Below, one piece after another: positions 8,085-15,338 of a DNA stretch of 23,549 nt. The position numbers and the translations under genes are program-made. The notes beneath the pieces are model-generated. The model was not told the origin of the DNA. It ran no database searches and saw only the letters and a list, made by a program, of their open reading frames with translations. Position 1 is the stretch's first letter; every line of letters starts with the position of its first letter. The DNA comes from an uncultured Coprococcus sp. (GTDB taxonomy: Bacteria > Bacillota > Clostridia > Lachnospirales > Lachnospiraceae), in assembly GCA_900548215.1 (NCBI GenBank), contig URJI01000041.1, positions 1 through 23,549 of the forward strand, written 5' to 3'.

Positions 8085-8159
8085 GTACGACCTACAGGTC
8101 TAATATTATGTCTAACTAATCATATCACATATTGTAACATCAACTTCATAACGTCATAT

Positions 8160-9869
8160 CTACAATGTCACCACATTACATGTTATATGCATATCGTCAA
8201 GTTTTTTGAGCAGAGCCTTGTCCGAAGTAAGCAATATCGTCTGATCTGTACCCACTCCCTTTATCACATCAAGAATGCCTGATAGCTGTTTCTCGTCTGT
8301 GGCAGATACTACATCATCCAGAACAAGAGGCATATTCTCCGTATCAAGAACCTGTGCAACCGCAAGTCTCACCGCCAGATAAATCTGTCTGACCACATCA
8401 GAGCCAAGGAATTCTGCCCTGAAGAAATGTCCATCCTTCTTCACAGCAACGTGCATATTCTCATCAAGCTTTACCTCTGTATATGCACCTCCCGAAATCA
8501 ATCCCAGATTAAATGATATATGCTGATCAATATTCTCAAACTTAGCTGCAAAATCACCGGACAAAGCCTCGATCATCTCTATCGCCTTGTCAATGGCTTT
8601 CTTCTCAGTCTCAAGAGCATCATAACCTACAAATATAGCATCTCGTTTTTCTTTGAGCTCATAATATGCATCTCGCTTTTCTATGGCGTCATGTTCCTGG
8701 AACTTGAACATGTCAAGCTTCTTATCGTGTTCCTCCTGGAACACTCTATCGATCTCAACCCTGACTGTTCTGGACTCTGTAGCCCTTCCCATCTCATATA
8801 TGGTTCTGCGGTACTCCTCCTCAGACGGCAGCTTATCACCGTCAAATGTTCCCTTCCTGAACAATCCATCTATGATCGTTATCGCCACAAATGCTATAGT
8901 ACATATCGTAAAAAGCTGCTGTATGGATTTCTGGAAACCTACCAGACGCACTGCCACCATAACAATGGCCACCACAAGGATTCCAACAGCCATTATGACA
9001 AATATATTGTCTGTCAGCTTCTTATCCTTTTTCTCCTGCTTCTTCTTTTCCTTTTTGTCGTCCTCGTCATCTATAGCTTCGACTTCCAGGAATATCCTGC
9101 TTCGCTCCCTGTCTTCATCCTCGTCAGGGATATCCGCATCTTTCTCATTTACCAGCTGTCTGGCCTCTCTCTTCAATCTGGCGATCTCCATATTGTAGGC
9201 ATCCAGCTCTTCTCTTCTGGACTTTCTTATGTCCTCCAGATCCTTGTCTACATCTCCCAGCTCATCCATCTGAGCCTCAAGCTCTTCTATCTGTCTGAGT
9301 TCCTTCTGATTGTCATATTTCTTTCTCTCATTTTCAAGATAAGCGATGGCTTCTGCCTTATTGATTCCGCTGCATCCAGTCTCCCGCATATTCATGAGGT
9401 ATCTCTCAAGTCTGTCACATACCGCCTTGTCATCATCCCCGGACTCTGCCGCAGGCTCGATGCTCATCACATCTGCAAATGTACTCTTGTCCATGTCAAA
9501 AAGCACATCCTTATATGAATTCTTGATCTTAAGTCTCTGCTCCTTTCCGCTCTCCACATCCGTGAGGCTTGCACCATCTGTAGTCATGTTAAAGTTGCGT
9601 TCAAGCAGATAACTTTTTCCATTCTGAACCACATTTGCCTTGCCGGAATATCCATTTGCACTCTTTGGCTTTCTTCTGGCATAGTTATCACTCTTAGAAC
9701 CGATTCCCTTGTATTTGTCCATACCAAACAGAATGCCGGTGACAAAATCCCTAAATGTACTCTTGCCGGCTCCCGGCTCTCCGTACACCACGTTAAGGCC
9801 TGAATCAAGTTTTATCTCTCTATTGTTGAATTTACCAAATTCCTTCAAAAACAGTTTATTAATATACAT
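8160..9869 (-). CDS. YhaN/SbcC-like SMC-type ATPase with membrane hairpin
   Basis: A 569-residue ABC/SMC-type ATPase, the partner of the phosphoesterase whose stop codon its ATG overlaps (TAATG). The N-terminus has the RecF-like start FLKEFGKFNN and Walker A GEPGAGKST (about 31-39). Charged coiled-coil follows at about 165-245 (KELRQIEELEAQMDELGDVD), then a Lys/Glu/Asp stretch. A hydrophobic hairpin of two segments begins at about residue 290 (IFVIMAVGILVVAIVMVAVR; LFTICTIAFVAITII). The C-terminal half has GSDVVRQIYLAVRLAVAQ in the signature-helix position and Walker B MPLVLDDVVSATDE. YhaN and SbcC proteins usually reach about 900-1000 residues, so the coils are very short. The signature loop reads LGSDV rather than the LSxG(T/G) expected. 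The role in DNA-end processing is inferred from the family. Confidence 0.8.
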   Translation of the reverse strand: MYINKLFLKEFGKFNNREIKLDSGLNVVYGEPGAGKSTFRDFVTGILFGMDKYKGIGSKSDNYARRKPKSANGYSGKANVVQNGKSYLLERNFNMTTDGASLTDVESGKEQRLKIKNSYKDVLFDMDKSTFADVMSIEPAAESGDDDKAVCDRLERYLMNMRETGCSGINKAEAIAYLENERKKYDNQKELRQIEELEAQMDELGDVDKDLEDIRKSRREELDAYNMEIARLKREARQLVNEKDADIPDEDEDRERSRIFLEVEAIDDEDDKKEKKKQEKKDKKLTDNIFVIMAVGILVVAIVMVAVRLVGFQKSIQQLFTICTIAFVAITIIDGLFRKGTFDGDKLPSEEEYRRTIYEMGRATESRTVRVEIDRVFQEEHDKKLDMFKFQEHDAIEKRDAYYELKEKRDAIFVGYDALETEKKAIDKAIEMIEALSGDFAAKFENIDQHISFNLGLISGGAYTEVKLDENMHVAVKKDGHFFRAEFLGSDVVRQIYLAVRLAVAQVLDTENMPLVLDDVVSATDEKQLSGILDVIKGVGTDQTILLTSDKALLKKLDDMHITCNVVTL

Positions 9870-10921
9870 TACTTTTCTCCAGTAGCTACAATAGCTTCAA
9901 GTCCATACTCAAGCGCCTTTTTGCTCACCGCATCATTCTTGCCGGAAAGCCCGCTTATAAAACGTCCAAGCACATTGTGTTCATTGTCTTTCATAAGGCT
10001 GTCAGCATTATAATTGAACATCGTGTTATCCACGACATTATATATCATATACTCTTCAGGTAAATTATCAAATACCGGCTTCACGCCTTTGCCTTTCTCC
10101 CCTTTGAGTATAATCTTATATATGTTCTGAGTGCCCATCTTGTCAATCTGTTTCCTGATAGCCCCCTCGATCTGTCTGGCCGTATATTCAGGCTTAACCT
10201 CAAGTCCGAGATTGATATACTCCCTGCATGCCACAGGCTCCCACTTTATTCTTGTCTCTCCATGAATAATCTGACCATATATATACCCATGCTTTCCCGT
10301 ATCGAGGTGAGACACCGGCTCCGGTGATCCCGGATAAGCCATCCTATTCTTTACCATGTGCTTAGGCTTCCTAAGACTGCCCAGCGCAACATAGTCAAAT
10401 CCGGCTCCGGCGAGTTTCTTGAAGTCAAATGCGCCGTGCTTTGAATCACCGCCATACATCAACAGTATATTCGTAGAACCCTCTTGCTGCACTGTTACAT
10501 CCTTTGAAAAATTCTCAGTGTACTCATCACGCCCATAGCTGAATCCCGTCACACACGTATCTATATCCTCAAAATACGCATTACTGAATTCGTCCGCAGG
10601 GAGTATCACCGTATTCGACTTGAACTCATAAGTCTCAGATGGAGAATCCTTCTCAATATGATCCCGGCTTCCGGCAACAATGATTGTTCTGGTATTCGTG
10701 AGTTTTGCAAGCTTGTTGTCCAACCTGTCAAGCTCTGTAACCCCAGGCGACTGATGAAACAAATCTCCGGCGATGAGGAGCAGGTCAACCTTTCTCTCCT
10801 CAGCGACAGCAAGAACCCTGTCAAATGTGTCTTCTATCTCTTTTGCGCGGACATCGCTCCACGGCTTTCCCTTATCAGGAGTTATGCCAAGATGAACGTC
10901 CGAAACATGTATAAATCTCAT
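9869..10921 (-). CDS. YhaO/SbcD-like metallophosphoesterase with degenerate active site
   Basis: A 350-residue protein of the SbcD/Mre11/YhaO family, the nuclease half of a pair with the downstream ATPase. Motif I SDVHLG (D8, H10) and motif II AGDLFHQ (D53) are intact. Motif III, normally GNHD, reads G84-S-R-D87. Motif IV, normally a metal-binding His in 'LLxHG', reads LLMYGG (Y156). Motif V, normally GHxH, reads G181-S-L-R184, in the otherwise typical context DYVALGSLRKP...YPGSPEP. So three metal-ligand motifs are lost while the fold signature remains. The start ATG follows AGAGGG. Nuclease activity is doubtful; a structural or regulatory role with the ATPase is possible. The gene is intact with no stops. 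Confidence 0.8.
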   Translation of the reverse strand: MRFIHVSDVHLGITPDKGKPWSDVRAKEIEDTFDRVLAVAEERKVDLLLIAGDLFHQSPGVTELDRLDNKLAKLTNTRTIIVAGSRDHIEKDSPSETYEFKSNTVILPADEFSNAYFEDIDTCVTGFSYGRDEYTENFSKDVTVQQEGSTNILLMYGGDSKHGAFDFKKLAGAGFDYVALGSLRKPKHMVKNRMAYPGSPEPVSHLDTGKHGYIYGQIIHGETRIKWEPVACREYINLGLEVKPEYTARQIEGAIRKQIDKMGTQNIYKIILKGEKGKGVKPVFDNLPEEYMIYNVVDNTMFNYNADSLMKDNEHNVLGRFISGLSGKNDAVSKKALEYGLEAIVATGEK

Positions 10922-10993
10922 ATATTTTCCCTCTGATCTGTGTTACATCTCATGTCAGGTTTCCAATCAAAATCCCGACACAGCCTCTATATT

Positions 10994-11021
10994 AATATAC
11001 ATAGCATTACTACGCAATCAA
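10994..11021 (-). promoter_or_regulatory. Possible promoter of the yhaO-yhaN pair
   Basis: On the minus strand TTGATT, a 16-base spacer and TATATT lie 73 bases before the yhaO-like start, in the 160-base gap after spoIIID. The match is moderate. Confidence 0.35.
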
Positions 11022-11081
11022 CAAAAGTGTAACCCAAATCAATGAAAAATACAACACACGAGGTATTAAATCTTTATGTAA

Positions 11082-11354
11082 TCACCTCCCCTCTCTGTCC
11101 ACTTCATGTTCATGCAGATACTTTTCTCTCGTAGCCATGCCTCCTCTGATATGACGCTCTGCCTTATTTGCATCCAGAATAACTCTGGTCTGTGCAGCAA
11201 GCATGGGCCTGATACGCACCAGCCGCTCCGTTATATCCTTGTGTACCGTGGATTTGCTTATACCCATCCTTTCCGCTGTCTGCCTGACCGTCGCTCTGGT
11301 ATCAATGATATAATTTGCTGCTTCAACTGCCCGTTCTTCTATGTATCCCTTCAA
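11082..11354 (-). CDS. spoIIID: Sporulation transcription factor SpoIIID
   Basis: A 90-residue DNA-binding protein that, in endospore formers, switches mother-cell genes between the sigma-E and sigma-K stages. The sequence aligns end to end with B. subtilis SpoIIID from memory: start MxxYIxER, helix-turn-helix TVRQTAERMGISKSTVHKDI (about residues 22-41), TERL, and the basic tail with HIRGGMATREKY. The start codon is TTG (11354-11352), fixed by the conserved N-terminus; no downstream Met is usable. No clear Shine-Dalgarno is present, because the bases just upstream are the T-tract and right arm of a terminator hairpin. Expression must rely on read-through or a promoter inside the hairpin region. 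Confidence 0.92.
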   Translation of the reverse strand: MKGYIEERAVEAANYIIDTRATVRQTAERMGISKSTVHKDITERLVRIRPMLAAQTRVILDANKAERHIRGGMATREKYLHEHEVDREGR

Positions 11355-11356
11355 AG

Positions 11357-11397
11357 AAAAAGCCCCCGCATATTCTGTTTATACAGTCTATGCGGGG
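11357..11397 (-). terminator. Intrinsic terminator abutting the spoIIID start
   Basis: Read on the minus strand, CCCCGCATA/TATGCGGGG (11397-11389 and 11372-11364), with CTGT/ACAG pairing inside the loop, is followed by GCTTTTTC. The T-tract ends one or two bases before the spoIIID TTG. It would end transcription of the GHKL remnant. Confidence 0.8.
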
Positions 11398-11416
11398 ACA
11401 GCCAGTTTATGTAAAT

Positions 11417-11848
11417 TTAATCCTGATTTATGGGGATCAGCACAAGTGTTTCATACTCCCCATATGTATTCTTTATCTCCATTATTCCATTGTACTTGTC
11501 CACGGTATTTTTCACATCTATTACCCAATGCCGATCTGTCTGCACTATTGCCTGCTTTATATATACCCCCTCTTTTTCCTTCTGTTTCTTACATGCATTG
11601 ATACTGTTATCCAGCAGATTTCCTATTATTATACACATATCATAGTCAGAAACCATTATTGAATTTTTATCGAACTTAAAATCCGTATGAAATTTCACGC
11701 CATTGTTTTGGGCAAATGTATACGTACTGTTCACAAATGTATCAACAACAAGATTTCCTGTTTTTGAAACAACATATTTGCTTTTTAATTCTTCCTCATA
11801 TGTATCACACACAGTCATTATCCTGTCATATTGCTTCTGCGGTTTATA
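11417..11848 (-). pseudogene. GHKL-type sensor kinase remnant (AgrC/NatK-like)
   Basis: About 140 codons remain of a peptide-pheromone-type histidine kinase. The N-box is clear: CIIIGNLLDNSINACKK, preceded by SKTGNLVVDTFVN, typical of GHKL kinases in Lachnospiraceae. The membrane sensor domain and the phospho-acceptor His region are absent upstream: the frame closes at a TAA at 11851-11849. The glycine-rich ATP-lid motif (GxGLKN) is missing: VIDVKN runs straight into TVDKYNGIMEIKN, as if an in-frame internal deletion fused the strand before the lid to the helix after it. The last residues (ETLVLIPI) are normal. An ATG at 11818 preceded by AGGATA could still give a 133-residue peptide, but not an active kinase. 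Confidence 0.75.
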
Positions 11849-12080
11849 TTACGGCACAGTATATACAGCGAAGAACACCACCATAGCCATCATTTTATCA
11901 TTTACACTGATCATCCTGTCTCTTAGCGGAGGAAATCTCTTTAATGCTATCATACCATGGTATATTTATGTTCACTCATTTAAGACTCTCGCCTCTTTTA
12001 TGAAAGAATACATAATTTTAGGAAGTGCAGGCTGGATTCTGGGATTGTTCAGCAACCACAGATACTCAGATTACCAATAA
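11841..12080 (+). pseudogene. C-terminal fragment of a membrane protein
   Basis: The plus strand encodes a hydrophobic tail beginning GLYYGTVYTAKNTTIAIILS and ending in WILGLFSNHRYSDYQ and TAA. It contains three likely membrane helices (about 79 residues), as at the end of an ABC-2-type or lantibiotic-exporter permease. Upstream of about 11841 the same frame crosses the antisense of the GHKL remnant and is not credible coding sequence. No start or ribosome binding site fits the fragment. The family is a guess; that it is coding debris is more secure. Confidence 0.45.
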
Positions 12081-12099
12081 ATATATGCAACCTCTCTTT

Positions 12100-13353
12100 T
12101 TAAGCAATTTTAGGGAATCTCACAACAAATCTTGATCCTATATCCGCTCTGGATATGACTTGTATGGTGCCTCCGTGGGCATCCACGATCCATTTGGCGA
12201 TGGACAGGCCAAGGCCCGAGCCCCCAGTCTCATTATTCCGTGCCTCGTCCGAGCGGTAGAATCTGTCAAATATGTGGGCCAGATCACCTGGATTCATTCC
12301 GGCTCCCTCGTCCTCTATCATATAACTGACATAACCGGGTTCCTCTTTCACACCGAGTATTATGGTGGTGCCAGATTCAGAATACTTCGCCGCATTCTGG
12401 ACAAATATTCTGACGGACTGCTTGATCATCGCCACATCGCCGAGCACACACACCTCATTCTCAGTGCCCCGGAACTCATATCTGTGGCTCTCGTCTATCA
12501 TCATGGACTCCTCCCACACCTCACTTACCATCTGGTTGAGGTCGGTTTTCTCAATGTTCAGATGCTGCCTTCCACTGTCGCCCCTTGCAAGGAATAACAG
12601 CTGTTCCACAAGCTCCTTCATGTGCTGAGATTCATTTTTGAGTGCTTCTATGGACTCTCCCAGAACCTGTTCATCCTCCTTCCCCCAACGGTCGAGCATG
12701 TTCACATATCCCTGGATCACCGCGATAGGCGTCCTGAGCTCGTGGGAAGCATCCGACACAAATCTCATCTGACGTTTCTCATTCTCCTTCATATTCCTGA
12801 GCAGATTGTTGAGCGCGATCTCTATACTCTGAAGATCCTTGTCTCCGGTATGTATAACCTGCTCGTCGTCATCCGCGGACAGATGGGATATAGCTTTCTC
12901 CAGATCGTCTATCTTGTTGTGATCCATAGGCTCCTTGCTGAGTTTTTCCGCCGTCACCGCCAGATCATTCAGCGGTTTCAATCTTCTTCTGACATCCGCT
13001 GTCCTGAACAACGCAACAAACAACACTATAGTCTCCATCCCCAGCAATATAACGCCCGGAATCTCTATGATATCCCAAAGGATCTTAACGTCATATCTGT
13101 ACTTCTTCTCATCTGACCCTTCTATTATATATTCATACGCTCCGCCATCTTCATTTTTCTCAACGTAATATCTCATTCCGCCCACGCCCTGTGGCAGCTG
13201 TTTCCTGCCCCACACAGCAAATACACTTACAATAAGAAAGGCAATGACGATATCTATAAGTATCACATTGCCCAGTTCTTTGAGCCAGAAGCTCATGTTG
13301 ATCCTTCTGGCTATCGATGACATTCTTTTGTTTTCGTTAGTTTTCTTTCCCAT
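12100..13353 (-). CDS. Sensor histidine kinase (HisKA/HATPase_c, two membrane segments)
   Basis: A 417-residue membrane kinase paired with the OmpR-type regulator upstream. Two hydrophobic segments (about 30-48 and 95-117) enclose an extracytoplasmic loop of only about 45 residues. A HAMP-like linker follows (RRRLKPLNDLAVTAEKLSKE). The phospho-acceptor is H204 in SDASHELRTPIAVIQGY. The ATP-binding domain has the N-box VRIFVQNAAKYSE, G1 IEDEGAGM, F-box IFDRFYRSD and G2 GGSGLGLSIAKWIVDAHGG. All catalytic motifs are intact. The small external domain suggests sensing at the membrane or through a partner protein. The ribosome binding site is weak, and the gene begins 123 bases after the regulator's stop. 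Confidence 0.93.
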   Translation of the reverse strand: MGKKTNENKRMSSIARRINMSFWLKELGNVILIDIVIAFLIVSVFAVWGRKQLPQGVGGMRYYVEKNEDGGAYEYIIEGSDEKKYRYDVKILWDIIEIPGVILLGMETIVLFVALFRTADVRRRLKPLNDLAVTAEKLSKEPMDHNKIDDLEKAISHLSADDDEQVIHTGDKDLQSIEIALNNLLRNMKENEKRQMRFVSDASHELRTPIAVIQGYVNMLDRWGKEDEQVLGESIEALKNESQHMKELVEQLLFLARGDSGRQHLNIEKTDLNQMVSEVWEESMMIDESHRYEFRGTENEVCVLGDVAMIKQSVRIFVQNAAKYSESGTTIILGVKEEPGYVSYMIEDEGAGMNPGDLAHIFDRFYRSDEARNNETGGSGLGLSIAKWIVDAHGGTIQVISRADIGSRFVVRFPKIA

Positions 13354-13395
13354 GTATTTTCTCTCTATCTATGCGTATCCGTGTCATGCGGCGCT

Positions 13396-13457
13396 GGCTT
13401 GTCACATATCTGTCTGCTCTGCTACGATATCCGGCTTGTCACATATCTATCTGCTCT
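13396..13457. repeat. 25-bp direct repeat between regulator and kinase genes
   Basis: GGCTTGTCACATATCTGTCT followed by GCTCT (13396-13420) recurs at 13433-13457 with one difference (G to A). The copies are 37 bases apart, start to start. It lies in the 123-base gap within the two-component operon. Confidence 0.8.
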
Positions 13458-13476
13458 ATCCTGGCATCCAAAATGG

Positions 13477-14154
13477 TCATTCTCTGATAACATATCCGAC
13501 ACCTCTGACGGTGGTGATCAGCTTAACTCCAAATCTATCATCTATCTTTGTTCTCAGATACCTCACATACACATCTATGATATTAGTCTCTCCCAGATAA
13601 TCATATCCGCACACCGCATTCAGCAGCTTTTCCCTGTCCATAACGATGTCCTTGTTCTCCATGAGTGTCCGCAGCAGCTCAAACTCCCTGTTAGTCAGCT
13701 CCACTATCTCGCCGCCCACTGTGACCTCATGTCTGTCGGTGTCCATACACACCCCGCGGATCTCTATCCTGTGAGTGTGAACCTCCGCAGTTCCACGCCT
13801 CTTCAGCGCAACCCTTATCCTGGCAAGCAGCTCCTCTATGGCAAATGGCTTGGTGAGATAATCGTCAGCACCGGCATCAAGCCCTGACACCTTGTCCATG
13901 ACTGCATCCCTTGCAGTCAGCATGATAACCGGCACAACACTCTCCTTGCGGATTCTTCGAAGCACCTCCAAACCATTGAGTCCCGGAAGCATCACATCCA
14001 GCACCACAAGGTCGAAGTCACCGGCCAGAGCTTTGTCCAGCCCTGTTCTTCCGTCAAATGCCTTCTCTGCCTCGTATCCCTCGTGCAGCAGCTCCAGCTC
14101 AACGAATCTTGCAATCTTCTCTTCATCCTCCACAATAAGAATCTTCTGTGCCAT
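13477..14154 (-). CDS. OmpR/PhoB-family response regulator
   Basis: A 225-residue regulator: a receiver domain (E9, D10, phospho-acceptor D53 in VVLDVMLPG, then T in IMLTARD and K in DDYLTKPF) followed by a winged-helix DNA-binding domain (ELTNREFELLRTLMENKDIV, IDVYVRYLRTKID, TTVRGVGYVIR). The ATG at 14154-14152 follows AAAGGA. An open frame continues 23 codons upstream, but that extension falls in palindromic element B and is not typical coding sequence. The stop TGA overlaps an ATG (ATGA) that opens a 13-codon frame ending in the first direct repeat. The kinase follows in the same operon. Confidence 0.95.
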   Translation of the reverse strand: MAQKILIVEDEEKIARFVELELLHEGYEAEKAFDGRTGLDKALAGDFDLVVLDVMLPGLNGLEVLRRIRKESVVPVIMLTARDAVMDKVSGLDAGADDYLTKPFAIEELLARIRVALKRRGTAEVHTHRIEIRGVCMDTDRHEVTVGGEIVELTNREFELLRTLMENKDIVMDREKLLNAVCGYDYLGETNIIDVYVRYLRTKIDDRFGVKLITTVRGVGYVIRE

Positions 14155-14186
14155 ATCTTTTTCCTTTCTTTTGGCTTCCGGACGCC

Positions 14187-14405
14187 GACATCGTTTGTTG
14201 CGAAAGGGAGTCTTGTTGGACACATCCCTGCAATTACGCCTATCTTCCCTCGCTTTGGTTTGCTTCTATCTGCACTCGACGCCGACCGCGATAAGGACAT
14301 TTACGGTCTCTATCTCGGCAAGAAGCACCAAAGCTCAGTCGCCACGGCTACCCATTGCAAGGACGTGTCCAACAGACACTACCTATCTTCGCAACAAACG
14401 ATGTC
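14187..14405. repeat. Intergenic long-inverted-repeat element B (219 bp)
   Basis: The outermost 18 bases GACATCGTTTGTTGCGAA (14187-14204) are matched exactly in inverted form at 14388-14405. Further in, TGTTGGACACATCCCTGCAA (from 14214) pairs with the complement of the right arm with two differences. GCTTTGGT and CTTCT/AGAAG extend the foldback, and GACCG/CGGTC sits near the centre. The whole element can fold as one long imperfect hairpin. It lacks an open reading frame. It lies 32 bases upstream of the response-regulator start, so it probably forms much of that gene's leader or promoter region. MITE-like or structured RNA. Confidence 0.75.
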
Positions 14406-14416
14406 AGCTGGTAATT

Positions 14417-14445
14417 AACAGAATATCTGTAAAAGATATTCTGTT
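14417..14445. terminator. Hairpin terminator between the DUF4342 gene and the regulator
   Basis: A perfect 12-bp stem AACAGAATATCT/AGATATTCTGTT with a five-base loop lies 10 bases after the DUF4342-type gene's stop. The T-rich tail is better on the plus strand (TTTTC) than on the minus (TTAATTA), so efficiency for the minus-strand gene is uncertain. Confidence 0.5.
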
Positions 14446-14454
14446 TTTCATTTT

Positions 14455-14994
14455 TTACTTGTTATTGACGTCGGACTTGAGGTTGTCTACTGAGTCGGCT
14501 ACTTTGTCACATGCATCATTGAGGTTTACGTTTATATCTCCGATTCCTTCAAAATGATATCTGCACTCACAGAAGAGTCCTACCACAAGGAGTGGAATGA
14601 CTACCCAGAAGGCAAATATGAGTGCGATCACCAGAACCAGAACTGGAACATTCATCATGCTCTGGCCTCTTCTCTCCACTATGAAGCTACTGTCTACACT
14701 CTTCTTCAGAATCCTGCCGCACCATTTGAAAAATCTGTCAACCATCTGTCCAAATGTTGCTTTATTGCAGTCATTTGTGTAAACTTTCTGTGCCTGTTCA
14801 AATTCTGTTGAGGTCTGCTGCTCCCCACCTGTAGTAAAACTTCCCATCTCCGGGGATTTCACCTTGCCAAGCTTCTCCAGATATATAATCGCATCCAGTA
14901 CGTCATAATCACATGCCTCAAGTGCACTCTTCGCATCCTCGTAACTTACTCCGGTTTTTTCTCTTAACTTTTCTACTTTTTCAAGTTTATCCAT
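14455..14994 (-). CDS. UBA-like plus DUF4342 membrane protein
   Basis: A 179-residue protein. Residues 1-45 form a UBA/TS-N-type three-helix domain (LREKTGVSYEDAKSALEACD, DAIIYLEKLG), as at the N-terminus of EF-Ts. After a polar linker comes a DUF4342-type segment: VDSSFIVERRGQSMMNVPVL, then one long or two close membrane helices (VLVIALIFAFWVVIPLLVVGLF). The C-terminal tail is acidic. This domain pairing is common in clostridia and has no assigned function that I know of. Start: AAAGGG ten bases before the ATG. It lies upstream of the two-component genes on the same strand, with a hairpin and element B between, so a shared envelope-related role is only a suggestion. Confidence 0.8.
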   Translation of the reverse strand: MDKLEKVEKLREKTGVSYEDAKSALEACDYDVLDAIIYLEKLGKVKSPEMGSFTTGGEQQTSTEFEQAQKVYTNDCNKATFGQMVDRFFKWCGRILKKSVDSSFIVERRGQSMMNVPVLVLVIALIFAFWVVIPLLVVGLFCECRYHFEGIGDINVNLNDACDKVADSVDNLKSDVNNK

Positions 14995-15338
14995 AATCTT
15001 TACACCCTTTCTCTTTATCTTAGTTCATCATCTTCCGATAATCTGTCATCTTTCTGATTGTTTGTTGCTGATATCATCAACTGATGTTGTTACTATACCA
15101 ATCGATGATTAATCTAAAATATGAGAAAGATTAAAATCAGGTTAATTTTATAATGAATGGATTGATATGTCAAAGTATGTAAAATGGTTACGTTCTAGTA
15201 ACCCAGAATTAGCAGATAACTGAGGTACAATTTGTCCCCCTATTCAAATGATAGCCAGTGACGGTAAAATACGTAAGCAACTAATCCTCAGGATATACCC
15301 GAAGCTGAGGTGGTTTTCTTACTTTCGCCATAACAATA
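14995..15338. other. Intergenic region with small dyads
   Basis: 344 bases without a credible gene. Contents seen: CATCAACTGATG next to the palindrome TGATATCA (about 15068-15087), about 80-90 bases before the DUF4342-type gene and possibly an operator; a GGTTAC/GTAACC hairpin (15187-15204); and CCTCAG/CTGAGG (about 15287-15311) downstream of the MATE gene without a T-tract on the minus strand. No clear promoter or terminator could be fixed. Confidence 0.4.

Noticed and set aside
8520..9518. 332-codon plus-strand frame opposite the yhaN-like gene
   Set aside because: Antisense shadow of a gene with clear Walker motifs; its Leu/Ser/Phe-rich composition mirrors the acidic coiled-coil, and it has no ribosome binding site or family signature.
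11703..11840. Plus-strand extension upstream of the membrane-protein fragment
   Set aside because: It is antisense to the well-supported GHKL N-box region; only the part after about 11841 looks coding.
14155..14223. 23-codon N-terminal extension of the response regulator
   Set aside because: Falls partly in repeat element B; the receiver domain and the AAAGGA site support the start at 14154.
13892..14557. 221-codon plus-strand frame across the response-regulator start and element B
   Set aside because: Ser-rich antisense of the receiver domain running through a palindromic element; no start signal.
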